64,000 nt of DNA from Epithemia pelagica (GCA_946965045.2 OX337233.1:2666001-2730000), one strand, 5' to 3'; positions 25,821 through 36,169 are shown, counted from the first letter of the stretch. The notes: a model not told the origin generated them from the sequence alone. Numbers and translations are program-made.

Positions 25821-26576
25821 TCATTGTTCTTTGGATAGTTCGCTACTGGTGAAGGACGCATGGGCAATTTCTCGGGCATACAATCGGCTCCCGAGACTGA
25901 ATCGACGACTCTTTTCATCCACCGGGCACTTTCGTGGTTTTCGTAACAAGAAGCGACGAGGCTTTGCTCGCTTCTCTCCTGGATGTTGTCCTGCCAATAC
26001 TTGATTGAGGATTCCCTGATGTCGGTCGCTTCGATCATGCCAATGTGGCATGTATTCCGCAATATAAGGCTCTAATCCAACCAGGTTATCAATCTGTTGG
26101 TACAGTTCAGCCAATTCGGTACGTGTAACACCACCAGGGATCTCCTCATGTTCTACCTCGTCCTCACCAGAGTAGTTCATGCAACCCAAGTGCGCTCGTT
26201 CCAATACCATGATTTTTTCCTTAATAATTTCTGATTCACACGATTTCTCAACACGGTAGCGAACTCTTTGCGCAAATATCTGATAGTCTGTGGAAGAATA
26301 CCATCTCTCGTTGCTCTCCTTTGGTATGTGATGGAGCTGGTTGGAAGATTCGTCAAATCGGACGACTTTCTTTTCGACATCGGCCTTTATTTCTTCGTCC
26401 TCCAACAAGTTCTTGCTTCCCTGTGATTTGGAACCAAAACGAGGACGAAAGCGTCTCAGTGTAAAGTTTTCCACGAGGCGTTGCAAGTCGCCCAAGTCCT
26501 TTATGCTCATTGTCAGATCGTCATTGCCAAACAACTGTTTGTTGGATGATTTCTTGGAAACAGCGCGCTTTGGCAT
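25821..26576 (-). CDS. Uncharacterised protein with a WYS-DY motif segment
   Basis: Single exon, 251 residues, ATG at 26,576. The segment KVVRFDESSNQLHHIPKESN followed by ERWYSSTDYQIFAQRV resembles a motif found in many uncharacterised diatom proteins (a V-x-F strand, I-P, then W-Y-S/T-x-x-D/E-Y-x-x-F). A mixed helical region follows (TRTELAELYQQIDNLVGLEPYI), then a strongly basic C-terminus (KRAKPRRFLLRKPRK). The basic ends and absence of a signal peptide suggest a nuclear or cytosolic protein. No enzymatic motif is visible. One arm of a 33-bp inverted repeat ends 22 bases upstream of the start codon. Confidence 0.7.
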   Translation of the reverse strand: MPKRAVSKKSSNKQLFGNDDLTMSIKDLGDLQRLVENFTLRRFRPRFGSKSQGSKNLLEDEEIKADVEKKVVRFDESSNQLHHIPKESNERWYSSTDYQIFAQRVRYRVEKSCESEIIKEKIMVLERAHLGCMNYSGEDEVEHEEIPGGVTRTELAELYQQIDNLVGLEPYIAEYMPHWHDRSDRHQGILNQVLAGQHPGEKRAKPRRFLLRKPRKCPVDEKSRRFSLGSRLYAREIAHASFTSSELSKEQ

Positions 26577-26598
26577 CGTTGTTGGAACTCTTTTGTTT

Positions 26599-26631
26599 TA
26601 CAAGCTGGTTCACGTTGCGCAGTGCATGAGT
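26599..26631 (+). repeat. 33-bp inverted repeat, left arm
   Basis: The bases here (core CAAGCTGGTTCACGTTGC) recur as the reverse complement at 27,156-27,188 with one mismatch in 33. The arm lies directly upstream of the start codon of the minus-strand gene ending at 26,576. Confidence 0.9.
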
Positions 26632-27155
26632 ATATTAGTGTAGAAGACTGTACTGGAAAAAATCGTACATAAAATTCTATAGTGATTTTCCGCAGCACAG
26701 CACCCATGACAATGACAATGACAATGGGACGTCCCGATGTTTGGGCAAATACGATGCCATTCATGGCCGCAAGCACAAGAACTGCTGCAACTAATAGACG
26801 AAGTAGGTTTAATTTGTTTTTATGGGCACAGCTAAGGAGATGGAGAATGATTGTCCACGATGCTCAGCAGTGGAAATACGTTCACTCCTTGTGGAGACTG
26901 AACTACAGGTCGAGATGCGCGACACCCCTATGATTTCCTACTACTTTTATATCTATCCTATCGATTAGGTTGGGTGGTGCTTCGCATCTCGGCTGGTGAA
27001 TGGCCATTGTCGCATGAAGCGGTCACTTGTCGTTATTGCATTTTGCATTTTACGATATGTGCGCGACAAAATGTGAGGAGCATGAAAAAGTAACTGGTTC
27101 GAAACGCTGGGGTAATGTGGGATAAAGTGTAGTATACAATTTCCCACTCTGAAAA

Positions 27156-27188
27156 ACTCATGCACTTCGCAACGTGAACCAGCTTGTA
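27156..27188 (-). repeat. 33-bp inverted repeat, right arm
   Basis: Reverse complement of 26,599-26,631 with one mismatch. About 524 bases separate the arms. No transposase frame lies between them, so a MITE-like element or an inverted copy of a gene's 5' leader are both possible. Confidence 0.9.
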
Positions 27189-28547
27189 GGTAGTTTGTGT
27201 TCCAATTTTTGAAGGAACATGATCAAATGTTCCCACTGCATCTGAACTACCGCTGTTTTGGGGTGACATGTGTGAGCGCCTCAAAAGTAACAACACTCCT
27301 GTGTTGAGTAAACAACCACAAGACACCTCTTCGCGAAGCGTATCCATGTGGGTTGGGCTGAATACGAATACGATCCTTCGTATTTCGCGGAAGAAAAAGA
27401 GAAGCGAGTACCCGCGCCCCACAAGCCACAAGACGCTCGGGCTTTCGGTGCGACTGAATCAGTCGCATATTTGACACCAGAACCCCGCCACCTTCGCACT
27501 GCATACTGCATGACACGAGAGTGTGGTTGTTGTATAGGAGTGATCGTTCATGGTGGGTGATAGTTGATCAATGGGCGGAAGTATCCGTTGTCAAGGCTGC
27601 TCGATTGCCCATTTTGTGACCGTTATTGCTTAGACTCGACATCAACATGACTTCGAAACGAGTCTTGAGCAAGATACAGAGCTCTAAATGCCAAATTGCA
27701 GCCACTGGAGGTGTCTCAACTCTGTATCATTCCATCTGATGACTCAAGAATTGTTCGTAGCCCTACCTGTACCACTGCATGAGAGCCGAAACCTTGTTTC
27801 ACTCATCCTTAGGATCTGGCTTCCACCTCCATCACGGAATTGGAATCTTCAACGTGTTGAGTATACATAACACTGGCAGATTCGCAATCATTTTCATTCA
27901 TGACAAGTGGAGTAGAGAAGTTTTGGTTGTGTTTCCTCCTGGATCATTGTGTCCTTGTCGACGTGCGACGTTGAGAGTTGAGATGCTTCTGAATTTTCCT
28001 GCACTTGGAGCTTTCCCCCATATCTCCCCCAATCCCCCGAGTCATTGAGAGTTGAGAGAGTCATCATCAGCGGTCACAACGAACGGCGAACTATGTCTCA
28101 GAGACATCAGCACCTTCACAATTTTCCATTCCATTTCTCGTTTGATCAAGTCTCATAAGAATCCCAATCTTATCGGTGGACGTACTGGAAGCAACTTGAT
28201 ATGGTTAAGCTACAAGGATCTCCCCGGTCCTTGGTTGCGACCACAGACGAATTGGCCACTGTTTCTCCTAGGTTGGACATTGCTCTATAGTGCGGGGCTT
28301 CTACAAAACAATTCGAGGCCACCACTCCGCTACCTAGGCAAAGCCTTTTTGTTGCTGTCCGATGGGCAATCCAGGTTCTTTGTACTACGACCTGTGATCT
28401 TACATAACGGATTGCCATACGAGAAGGAATCATTGAAGTGATTTATATGCGTCTTTGAAAAAACCAAACTAAATCTTCCTTGGTGTTTGCCCCATGCTAT
28501 CTCTGCAATGTAAACCAAACACTTTTGGAACCTTGCTTGATAGTTCC

Positions 28548-30476
28548 TCATACAGATCTTCCGGTGGAATTGGATGCAGGAGAAAGAAAAGCCAACAAAT
28601 TCGAAACAAACTCCGTCACCGCATCTTCTCGAGCTTTTCGAAGTGGCCATCCGAGTTTCTTCTTCAAGCTTGCTACGTTGTCCGTTATTTCTTCGACCAA
28701 GAGGCTTTCCCAGTTACTTTCCGTGGCTCGCGGCTGGGACTGGCAAACGGCCCATATCCGAAAGCGCGAGTATGGTTTTGATTGCTGATTTCGTGTCTTG
28801 GCGACCTGATCCAGTCTTTGTTGAGCAGAACCAAGTTCTGGTAAGACGTCGCGTGGGAGTCTTCCCGACTCAAGGACATACCGAAAGTGATCGCGCAACA
28901 CATTACGCAGCAATTCATTGTCGAGCGGATCAAAATTGGAACAGCGACATAAAAAGTGACAATCGGATGGAAAAGTGCTTGCGAGAAACTGTGCTTGAAT
29001 GGGTTGCCCATGTGGCAATGGGGGAGGAGGAGGCGGTGGTGGCAGAGGAAGCGTCCCTGCTTGATCAGAGAATAGGTCTCGAAGGAATTCTTCCTCACTG
29101 GGTAGTCTATCAAATTGGTCGTTCATGAGGATTGAATCGAAACTCTGGTCAGTTTGATGACGAGCCTGAAAGGGCTGAGCTGTATTCAGTACATGGATGG
29201 AAGCAACTGGGGACACTGCATGTGGCCTTGACCATCGAGCAATGTCCATGTCGTGCTGTTGGATGTTGAATGCCTCATGGAACAGCAGCAGGTACAATCG
29301 CTTGTCCATGGTTTGCTTCACCGTGCCTCGTTCAAGGCGACCCATCAACTCGCGACGGTCCTGTTCGGAATAGAACGTTCCATCTAGATAGTGCAACTCG
29401 CAAACCCAGTCCAGCCCAATCTTCACCTGGCCTTGTGGGTCTGTGGAAATGATTCCATGCAAGGACTGTGCACGTTCCATCACCAAACATACCTTGAGGA
29501 TGCGAAGAATCCGTGTCATACGAAACACGCGCTTGATTGACGCAGCAAACTCTTGTGATCGTCCGTTTCGTTCCCATGCACCAACAATTTCAAACAGGAG
29601 GCTCAGACAAAGCTGATGATCTTGATGAAGGATGAAGGCCCTTGCATTCCATTGATCATTCCGCAAAGTGATGTACAGCTCCCTGGCCCATTCTTCTGCA
29701 TCTTGAGATCCTAAATCGTGATAGAGTCGTTCCAAAGGTATCTGCAAAGAATCATCCTTGTATGCATCCACAAAGTGGGAAACTATGACATCGTTCTTGT
29801 TTTGTTCGCCTGATAGGGGACGTGCAAGTGTTAAAGTGATGGCGGCCGGTTTCTGATCCATACTGTTCCTAGTTGTGTCGTCCCTTGTAGAAAGACTTTC
29901 GCAGATGACATGGCCTTCCTCAACACTGACCAATGCGGGAAGTTCCCATGTAGCAATTTGAGTGTCTTGCATTAACTGAAATTGCGGCGTGTTGATCAAC
30001 TTGTAGAGGCGACGGTCCATGGTCGGATATTCCGCGTCGTCTTGAAGAGAGGCAGTAATCCATTCGTAGAAGCCAGGGTTCGTCTTCGCGAGATGCGACT
30101 CTTGATGCAGGTGTAACTCGGAGAACCAGGGCCTTTTTCTGTAGAACAATATGTGAGCTCGTTCCATGACAACACAAACGCGCACACTCCGCTGCAATCG
30201 ATCAAGTCCAAATGTGCTTGCAATATCGTGTTCAAATACCTGTGGGTTCGGCGAACCATCCCACTCATTGACGAGTTCGTACAGCAGATTTAGACACGTC
30301 AAGTGATCGCGATGTATGGATGTCACTTGTTCGTTACTAGGTTCCTTGTGCATCCTCTGATACAGCCTTTTCGACGATGTTGCTGGATCGTTGCCCATTT
30401 CCTCGTCGAGTCGACGCAAGCAACTCTGAAAAGAGGGATCCTCATAGACGCCCACAAAGAAGCTGATGGTCTTCAT
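28548..30476 (-). CDS. Orphan 642-residue protein with two copies of an unrecognised ~180-residue module
   Basis: Single exon, ATG at 30,476. I do not recognise the family. Residues 6-180 and 233-418 are clearly related: FFVGVYEDPSFQSCLRRL pairs with HFVDAYKDDSLQIPLERL; the signature H-x-D-H-x-x-C-L-x-L-L-x-E-x-V-x-x-W occurs at 55-72 and again at 284-301; VCVVMERAHIL pairs with VCLVMERAQSL; and MDRRLYKL pairs with MDKRLYLL. The protein is therefore an internal duplication of one all-helical module. Residues about 475-495 are a run of prolines, and the C-terminal 150 residues are basic and helical with no copy of the module. No signal peptide or membrane segment. The conserved H, D, C and W residues could be structural or metal-binding; nothing shows a catalytic role. 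Confidence 0.75.
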   Translation of the reverse strand: MKTISFFVGVYEDPSFQSCLRRLDEEMGNDPATSSKRLYQRMHKEPSNEQVTSIHRDHLTCLNLLYELVNEWDGSPNPQVFEHDIASTFGLDRLQRSVRVCVVMERAHILFYRKRPWFSELHLHQESHLAKTNPGFYEWITASLQDDAEYPTMDRRLYKLINTPQFQLMQDTQIATWELPALVSVEEGHVICESLSTRDDTTRNSMDQKPAAITLTLARPLSGEQNKNDVIVSHFVDAYKDDSLQIPLERLYHDLGSQDAEEWARELYITLRNDQWNARAFILHQDHQLCLSLLFEIVGAWERNGRSQEFAASIKRVFRMTRILRILKVCLVMERAQSLHGIISTDPQGQVKIGLDWVCELHYLDGTFYSEQDRRELMGRLERGTVKQTMDKRLYLLLFHEAFNIQQHDMDIARWSRPHAVSPVASIHVLNTAQPFQARHQTDQSFDSILMNDQFDRLPSEEEFLRDLFSDQAGTLPLPPPPPPPPLPHGQPIQAQFLASTFPSDCHFLCRCSNFDPLDNELLRNVLRDHFRYVLESGRLPRDVLPELGSAQQRLDQVAKTRNQQSKPYSRFRIWAVCQSQPRATESNWESLLVEEITDNVASLKKKLGWPLRKAREDAVTEFVSNLLAFLSPASNSTGRSV

Positions 30477-32049
30477 CCTTTTGCAAAATTGATTGCTCGA
30501 AAGTTTGACTGCAATAGGAAAACTCCATCCAATGCCATTCTTTCTAAGAAAACGACGAATCTAGAAAGGATACACCAAACGGACAACGAATCTTCTCAAA
30601 AGCGAATGATGTGCGCTGTTGCGTCGTTGGGCGCGATTCGGACAAGCCCTATCGATAAAACAGAATGACTGTAATCGTAGCTGGTAGGCTACAATCCAGA
30701 TTCTCCATCTATTGTGAAGCGGACCTCTAGGGTGTATTTTGGGGGATGGAGGGAGAGTTCGGGGATTCGGAAGAAGAGAAAAGAGAACCATCATCTGACA
30801 TCTCGGATCTCAGGGAGAGAGTGCATGGTGCAAAGTGCAATCGATGCAGCACCAACCTCCAACAAAAGATTCGAGATGCGAACAAATAATGGGGAAAAGT
30901 GATATGAAAATACGAAAGTGTCACATTCATTGGCCGGTCCCAGATTCCGTTGCTGGATGGCACTGGACACTGGACACTGGACACGTCCATCTACAATTCC
31001 TTCTAGTCTCCGAGGCGACTGGGGGTATGTCAGAAAAAAAAAGTTTAACAGAGAGCTGTAACCGACAAATTCCGTTTGAAGAAGTCGGCACCGTCGAATG
31101 CCATCTCGTAGCTCGTAGCCCACGATGTTCAACAAATTTGAAATTCGCATGGACTGTTACAATTTACAACAGTTGGAATTCCGGCCGAGGAATAAATAAT
31201 GTTCCAAGTGGAAGCGGCCGAGGTTCATGAAAGAATTCGCCCAGTTTTCATGCTCACTCGAGTACGAAAATGTTGACGCAAGTTCACGCAAGCGGTAAGC
31301 TATTATCTCAGTCCGGAGTCTGGACATCGGATGATGTGTCGCTGTGGATTTTATGAGATGCTGTATACTTCAAACTCTTGCTAGACTGCGTGCAAATATT
31401 GTACCGAGATTTCCAATCCAACATGGTTGACACCAAGTCCTTTTCGTCACCCTAGGGACAACCAGCAGGAGTGTTCATGGTGCAATTGCCCAGAGACTGC
31501 TTGCCTCCAACCCAATGACAGCACTAAATAGCTATGAAGGTGACCCAAAGATACTCCTAGATGCCTAGCTTTGCCCATCTGCTTGACAAACAATCGTGCC
31601 ACTTTTCGCCGCGTGCCAATTCACGACCACGAGTTTTCGTTCTTCGTGTTCATCTGTGGTTTCTGGTAAGGATACAGTATACTCCCCTACTCGAAGGGAG
31701 TCAGGAGTCTGGAGGGTGTTCATAGTTCATAGGAGTAGATAGTAGAGGTAGATAGAGCGTTTTGTGGTTTGTGGGAAAAAGGGCGGGGAACGCAGGGATG
31801 CGACTGATCCCGCGCATTCGCGTGGGTTTCTGCGGGACTGTAGACTCCAGTACACCTTTTACACAGAAGTCCAAGCCAGCCATCTGGCGCGGGCCTTCCT
31901 ACGAGGACGGCAGGCGTCTTCAAAGAGGATGAAGTCGAGCGATGGACTCATTTCTCAGACGGCGCCAAAATCTGCTGCCACTATTATATTACCAAATCGG
32001 TTGTCATTTGTTGTCGTTATCATTCTGTTGTTGATCAAGTTGTTCCGCC
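30477..32049. other. Intergenic, holds the PCNA promoter
   Basis: About 1.57 kb with no convincing coding frame. A 9-base unit (ACTGGACAC) is repeated three times near 30,963-30,990. The right end is the PCNA promoter, with an E2F-like site at 31,961-31,970. A purine-rich stretch lies near 30,740-30,790. Confidence 0.5.
31961..31970. promoter_or_regulatory. E2F-like site upstream of PCNA
   Basis: The bases GGCGCCAAAA read TTTTGGCGCC on the other strand and contain TTTGGCGC, matching the TTTSSCGC consensus. The site is about 80 bases before the PCNA ATG, where E2F sites control S-phase expression of PCNA in plants and animals. Binding is inferred, not shown. Confidence 0.5.
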
Positions 32050-32917
32050 ATGTTTGAAGCTCGCCTAGTCGAAGGATATATTATGAAGCACATCATTGAT
32101 GCTCTCAAGGACCTTGTAAATGACACGAACGTGGAATGTGGTCCGGAGGAGATCAGCGTACAATGTATGGACTCGGCGCACGTGTCGCTGGTGGCCGTCG
32201 AACTGGCATCCACCGCCTTTGAACAATATCGATGCGACCGACAACTGACTCTTGGTGTGAATTCGGCAAACTTGTCCAAGATTTTCAAAATGATGAATAA
32301 GGACGATATCTTGCTCATGAAGGCGGAAGACGAGCCGGAAACTCTTTCTCTCGTCTTTGAAGGCTCCAAAAATAACACTATTGCCGACTTCGGTGAGTCC
32401 GACAACTTCGCAAACATGTCATCGGTTTTAGAGTACGCTCATTTGAATTGTTGTTTATACAGATCTTAAGTTGATGGATATCGAGGCTGATGTACTCCAA
32501 ATTCCTGACACGGAGTACAAGTGCAATATTCGTATGCCAAGTGGTGAATTTCAACGTATTGTTCGAGAGATGCAAGTTTTGGGGGACACATGCACCATTT
32601 CTTGTACCAAGGAGGGTGTCCGGTTCAGCACAACTGGTGAATTGGGTACTGGCAATGTCTTGACAAGGGCCAACTCTGCCGCCGAGAAAGAGGACGAACA
32701 GGTTACGATCGACATGGAGGAGCCGGTGGAATTGCAATTTGCTCTCCGATACCTCAACATGTTCACAAAAGCTACAGCACTTTCCAACACTGTTAGTATC
32801 TCTATGTCTCCCGGAATACCTATCATGGTGGAATACCCCATTTCGGAGGTGGGTTTTGTCAAATTCTTTTTGGCGCCGAAAATCGAGGAAGATGGAGAAG
32901 AGGAAGACCAGCAGTAG
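32050..32917 (+). CDS. PCNA: Proliferating cell nuclear antigen (sliding clamp)
   Basis: Two exons, 32,050-32,392 and 32,463-32,917, joined over a 70-nt GTGAGT/ACAG intron in phase 1; 265 residues, close to the usual 260. PCNA trimers encircle DNA and tether replicative polymerases and repair factors. Family blocks are intact: MFEARLVEGYIMKHIIDALK, CMDSAHVSLVAVEL, YRCDRQLTLGVN, the interdomain loop KLMDIEADVLQIPDTEY, RMPSGEFQRIVREM, LRYLNMFTKATALSNTV, and the end GFVKFFLAPKIEEDGEEED. By unaided alignment the residue at the human Lys164 position (in TGELGTGNVLT) is Leu. An E2F-like site lies 80 bases upstream. It is followed 290 bases later by a divergent paralogue in the same direction with the same intron position. 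Confidence 0.97.
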
Positions 32918-33207
32918 TTACTGTGTCATACCCCGCACGGAATCCATCTGCAATTACGAATAGAGGGGAATGTCGAACAGGTAGACATGAGTTTATTGTT
33001 TTGACAATCGTTCCAATTTTCATTGTCTATTCATAGTAAAAAATGCCGCACCTCAAATGCGCGCCGTCGAAGCGCAGAAGGATCAGTCGGCGCTCTAGGG
33101 CTTATATGAATACACGTGTGGCTTGCAGAGCTAGCCATTCACCTTCCACATGTCCATCCACAAATCAGCAATTAGCACATGCCGATGTGGCTTATTTCAT
33201 TTCGACC

Positions 33208-34112
33208 ATGTCCGGACTCAGCGAAACAGTGTTTGAAGCGAGTCTCAATGAAAAGGGTGCCATTTTCAAGGAAATTATCAATGGTCTCTTCCGAGCAGAA
33301 ATGTATGAAGCAGTGTTTGAGTGCTGCCATGAAGGGATAAACATTCGATGCATGGACGCGCGACAAGTTTCGCTGATTGCCGCAGAATTCAAGTCAGACT
33401 CGTTCAGCTCATACCGATGCGACCGACCATTCTCACTTGTTTATAGCCTTTCTTTCCTTTCAAAATTGTTCAACGCGATGATGGACTGGAATGATTCATT
33501 GCGAATAGAATCTAAGGATGGGGACGAATCACTGACTTTCTTTTTTGAGGACAGCAAGAAAAGAACTATTCGTGAACTAAGTAAGAAACCATGAGGTCTT
33601 TTTACCCATTCCACGCAAATTTCACTTGGTATTCTTCAGTGATAACTCAGACTTTGCATTCCTGACTATATGCAGCACCAAAGCCTCTGGATATTGACCT
33701 TGACCTTGTAAATGTTCCAATTGCACAATACAACAGTTGTACTCGAATGCCATCCGGAGACTTCCAAGCAATCATGCGAAGTATGTACCTTAAGGATTAC
33801 ACATGTACGATTTCCTCGTCAAAGGAAGATGTCCAGTTTATCTTCAATGAACAGGATGGCGCAGAAGAATTTTTCAAAATCGAAGAAAATGAAAAAGTGT
33901 CGATATGCCATGAAGGAGAGCCCCTTCGAATGGAACTTTGTCTTGAACTCCTCAGCAAATTTACACAGTTGACGCCACTAGCCAATACTGTTGGCATATA
34001 CATGTCTCCTCAGAGACCTGTTCTGATAGAGTTCCCCATTCCTCAAGTTGGATTCGTAAAATGCTTCTTGGCTCCGAAGATTGTAGAACACGAAGACGGC
34101 TATGCGGACTAG
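33208..34112 (+). CDS. Divergent tandem PCNA paralogue
   Basis: Two exons, 33,208-33,580 and 33,676-34,112, joined in phase 1 over a 95-nt GTAAGA/TGCAG intron; 269 residues. The intron falls at the same place as in the upstream PCNA, so the pair arose by tandem duplication after the intron was present. Blocks kept: FEASLNEKGAIFKEIINGL, CMDARQVSLIAAEF, YRCDRPFSLVYS, interdomain loop PLDIDLDLVNVPIAQYN, RMPSGDFQAIMRSM, LLSKFTQLTPLANTV, and GFVKCFLAPKIVEHE. The loop that carries Lys164 in human PCNA is replaced by NEQDGAEEFFKIE and the acidic C-terminus is shorter. The reading frame is intact, so it is under constraint, but much faster evolving. It could form a special-purpose or mixed trimer. 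The frame is open upstream to 33,043 but that part shows no PCNA similarity. Confidence 0.9.
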
Positions 34113-34312
34113 CGGCTACCAATGCAGAACTCGGGTCAGAGAATCCTTCCTTCCACATCAAATGGTAAAAAGGATGGGGGACTCCTAGGCAAAGAGGGCT
34201 TCTATACGAGAGATTCGCAGTTTTGTTTGACTTGTATGTTAATCTATATTGCTATCCGTTTCACCTTCCGGTGGCACCTTGGAGCTCAGACCCTTCAAGT
34301 AGGGCCGCTTCT

Positions 34313-35656
34313 CTAGAACGCGAACCGAACTTCAGGTTTACCACGAAAGGGAACTTTTGCCGCGTAGATGGATCCTGCATATGGTTCCCGGCTCAGATCA
34401 CGCTTTTCGGCGGCCGATGAAATAAATAAAATGTCCAGATTGGGACCACCAAAGCAACAACACGTCAGTTGCGAAACACCGTGAGCCGGTGGCACAAGGA
34501 CGCGAAAGACAATATCTCCCGTTTCGGGATGTAGCCGATACACAAACGAAGGACCTGCACCCTCGCGCCAAACGGCATTCCAGACGTAACCCTCTTCATC
34601 AACACAAGAGCCATCCGGATTGCCTTGTGAATGCTTGTGCAACACTGTTTGCGCTGATAAATCCAGGGATCCTTTCTCGCAGTCATAGGGAAACTTCCAA
34701 ATGGTCCTTTGTGGGGAATCGGCCAGGTACATGGTCTCACGATCATGAAAACAAATGCTGTTTGTCACCTGAATGTTTTCGTAGATTGGTTCGTGTTTCA
34801 AAGACACCGAGGCATCGCCGTTGGACTCCGACATGGAGCCTTCGCATTTGAACACTTTCATGTAAACATTGGGATCGCCACCGAAATATCCACCGCAAAG
34901 GAATCGCCCTGTCGGATCACATCGTCCGTCGTTCAAACGGGGGATCACGGTCGGATCGCTTTGTCGATCCTTCAACCGTGTTGATGGAACCACGGGCGCC
35001 ACGGGTTCACCGACACTGGGAGCACTCAATATCCAATCCTTTATCGTTGACGTGACTGGTGTTGTGGAAGGCTCAATGGATGGTGGCAGTAACCGGCAAA
35101 GCTGAAATCCATCTTCAAACGCACAAAGGAACCCTTCCTTGCCTTTTGACCGCATGGCAAAGGACCCTAGCATTTGGGGAAGATTCACCTTGACCAATGT
35201 CCCTGGTACAGTCTCTTGGTCCTCAATCTCGGAAGGAAGACTCAATGCATAAAAGTGTTGATCGTTAATGTCAGTCCACAACAATTGGTTCTTGTCGTCG
35301 TCAAACAGAATGCATTCCCCCAAATTGCATCGGATATTCAACATCAACGTAGCCTCCATGGACTCAACACCATCTTCCCCTTTTGAGATGACGTTGGGCA
35401 TGATACCCGCTTTCCATAAACTAGCTGGCAGATCCACAGAAGATGTTGTGCATGATAGAGGCGAGGCTTCCGACGATGTTGTGAACGTCATGTTTCTGCT
35501 CTGTCTCGATAGTGGATTGCCCTGAAAAGGAGATGTGAGACCGCCAGAACTGGAGCGAAGTGATTCACGAGTAGATTGAACGAGTGCGTCAAATCTTTGG
35601 GAAAATACAAGAGATGTAGTACTTGCACTTGTTGTCCGTCGCAGCATTAAGGCCAT
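34313..35656 (-). CDS. SMP-30/gluconolactonase/regucalcin-like protein
   Basis: Single exon, 447 residues from the first ATG at 35,656; the frame opens earlier only with TTG. The first 40 residues (MALMLRRTTSASTTSLVFSQ) are basic, Ser/Thr-rich and lack acids, a mitochondrial-type presequence. The beta-propeller begins near residue 110 and the three expected metal ligands are visible: Glu in NLGECILFDDDKNQLLWTD, Asn in PRLNDGRCDPTGRF, and Asp in ETMYLADSPQRTIWKF; NPDGSCVDEEGYVWNA is the family's fourth-blade signature. Family members hydrolyse sugar lactones or related esters using a divalent metal. An insertion of about 60 residues rich in Pro/Ser sits between blades 2 and 3. Substrate unknown. 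Confidence 0.85.
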   Translation of the reverse strand: MALMLRRTTSASTTSLVFSQRFDALVQSTRESLRSSSGGLTSPFQGNPLSRQSRNMTFTTSSEASPLSCTTSSVDLPASLWKAGIMPNVISKGEDGVESMEATLMLNIRCNLGECILFDDDKNQLLWTDINDQHFYALSLPSEIEDQETVPGTLVKVNLPQMLGSFAMRSKGKEGFLCAFEDGFQLCRLLPPSIEPSTTPVTSTIKDWILSAPSVGEPVAPVVPSTRLKDRQSDPTVIPRLNDGRCDPTGRFLCGGYFGGDPNVYMKVFKCEGSMSESNGDASVSLKHEPIYENIQVTNSICFHDRETMYLADSPQRTIWKFPYDCEKGSLDLSAQTVLHKHSQGNPDGSCVDEEGYVWNAVWREGAGPSFVYRLHPETGDIVFRVLVPPAHGVSQLTCCCFGGPNLDILFISSAAEKRDLSREPYAGSIYAAKVPFRGKPEVRFAF

Positions 35657-36169
35657 GATCGACGGCCTCTCGACTCTCGAAGCTCGAAGATCCAAAATCC
35701 AAAGTGCCGACCCGTCCGTCAGTCGCTGCGATGTGTTTTACCCCCTTTGCGATTCATCCTATATGGTACCCGAATTTTGTTGTTGACGACCCCGCCCCCG
35801 CCCCGAGTTTAATGTGTCTACAATGGGATGGGAGCTAAACCTATTCATCACGAGCCAAACGACGTGTTCATTCTGCTTGTATAGTTCCAGAGAAGAACAA
35901 ATGCAACAGAAAGTCTCAGGAAGCCAAAATAAACCGTGATATAGACAGGCCTTGCATTTGTACAATGCCGACTATGACCTGCCAATCAAGATCTACGAAA
36001 GAATAATGTCACTCGTAGTTTCCAGTTGAAAGATGAGGAATTCTTTTTTTTTCTCGTGTTAAAACAAGCATTACATCTCTATACATCATTACTATGGTTC
36101 TCTATCATGAAATTGAATCTTCTCGAAACTTCGGGACCCTGTTGTGTTTCACATTGGCAACATCCAGTT
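35657..36169. other. Intergenic, nothing recognised
   Basis: About 513 bases between the start of the SMP-30-like gene and the stop of the small plastid gene. No convincing coding frame, RNA or repeat. Confidence 0.4.

Larger units (their letters stand above)
26577..28547. other. Long non-coding stretch
   Basis: Nearly 2 kb without a convincing gene. Open frames here are short, overlap on both strands and show no recognisable domain. It contains a 33-bp inverted repeat (26,599-26,631 and 27,156-27,188) and a smaller inverted match between about 26,912 and 26,990. It may hold an unrecognised non-coding transcript or a decayed element. Confidence 0.5.

Noticed and set aside
27247-27560. Overlapping frames on both strands in the long non-coding stretch
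   Set aside because: Each is under 100 codons and neither strand stands out; I could not support a gene.
30835-31230. 131-codon plus-strand frame between two genes
   Set aside because: No domain, overlapping frames on the other strand, and a short tandem repeat inside it; composition looks random.
32869-32884. Second E2F-like palindrome (TTGGCGCC) inside PCNA exon 2
   Set aside because: It encodes the conserved LAPK end of PCNA, so the match is explained by the protein sequence.
33043-33207. Upstream extension of the second PCNA frame
   Set aside because: The 55 extra residues are basic and unlike any PCNA; the ATG at 33,208 just precedes the PCNA-like region.
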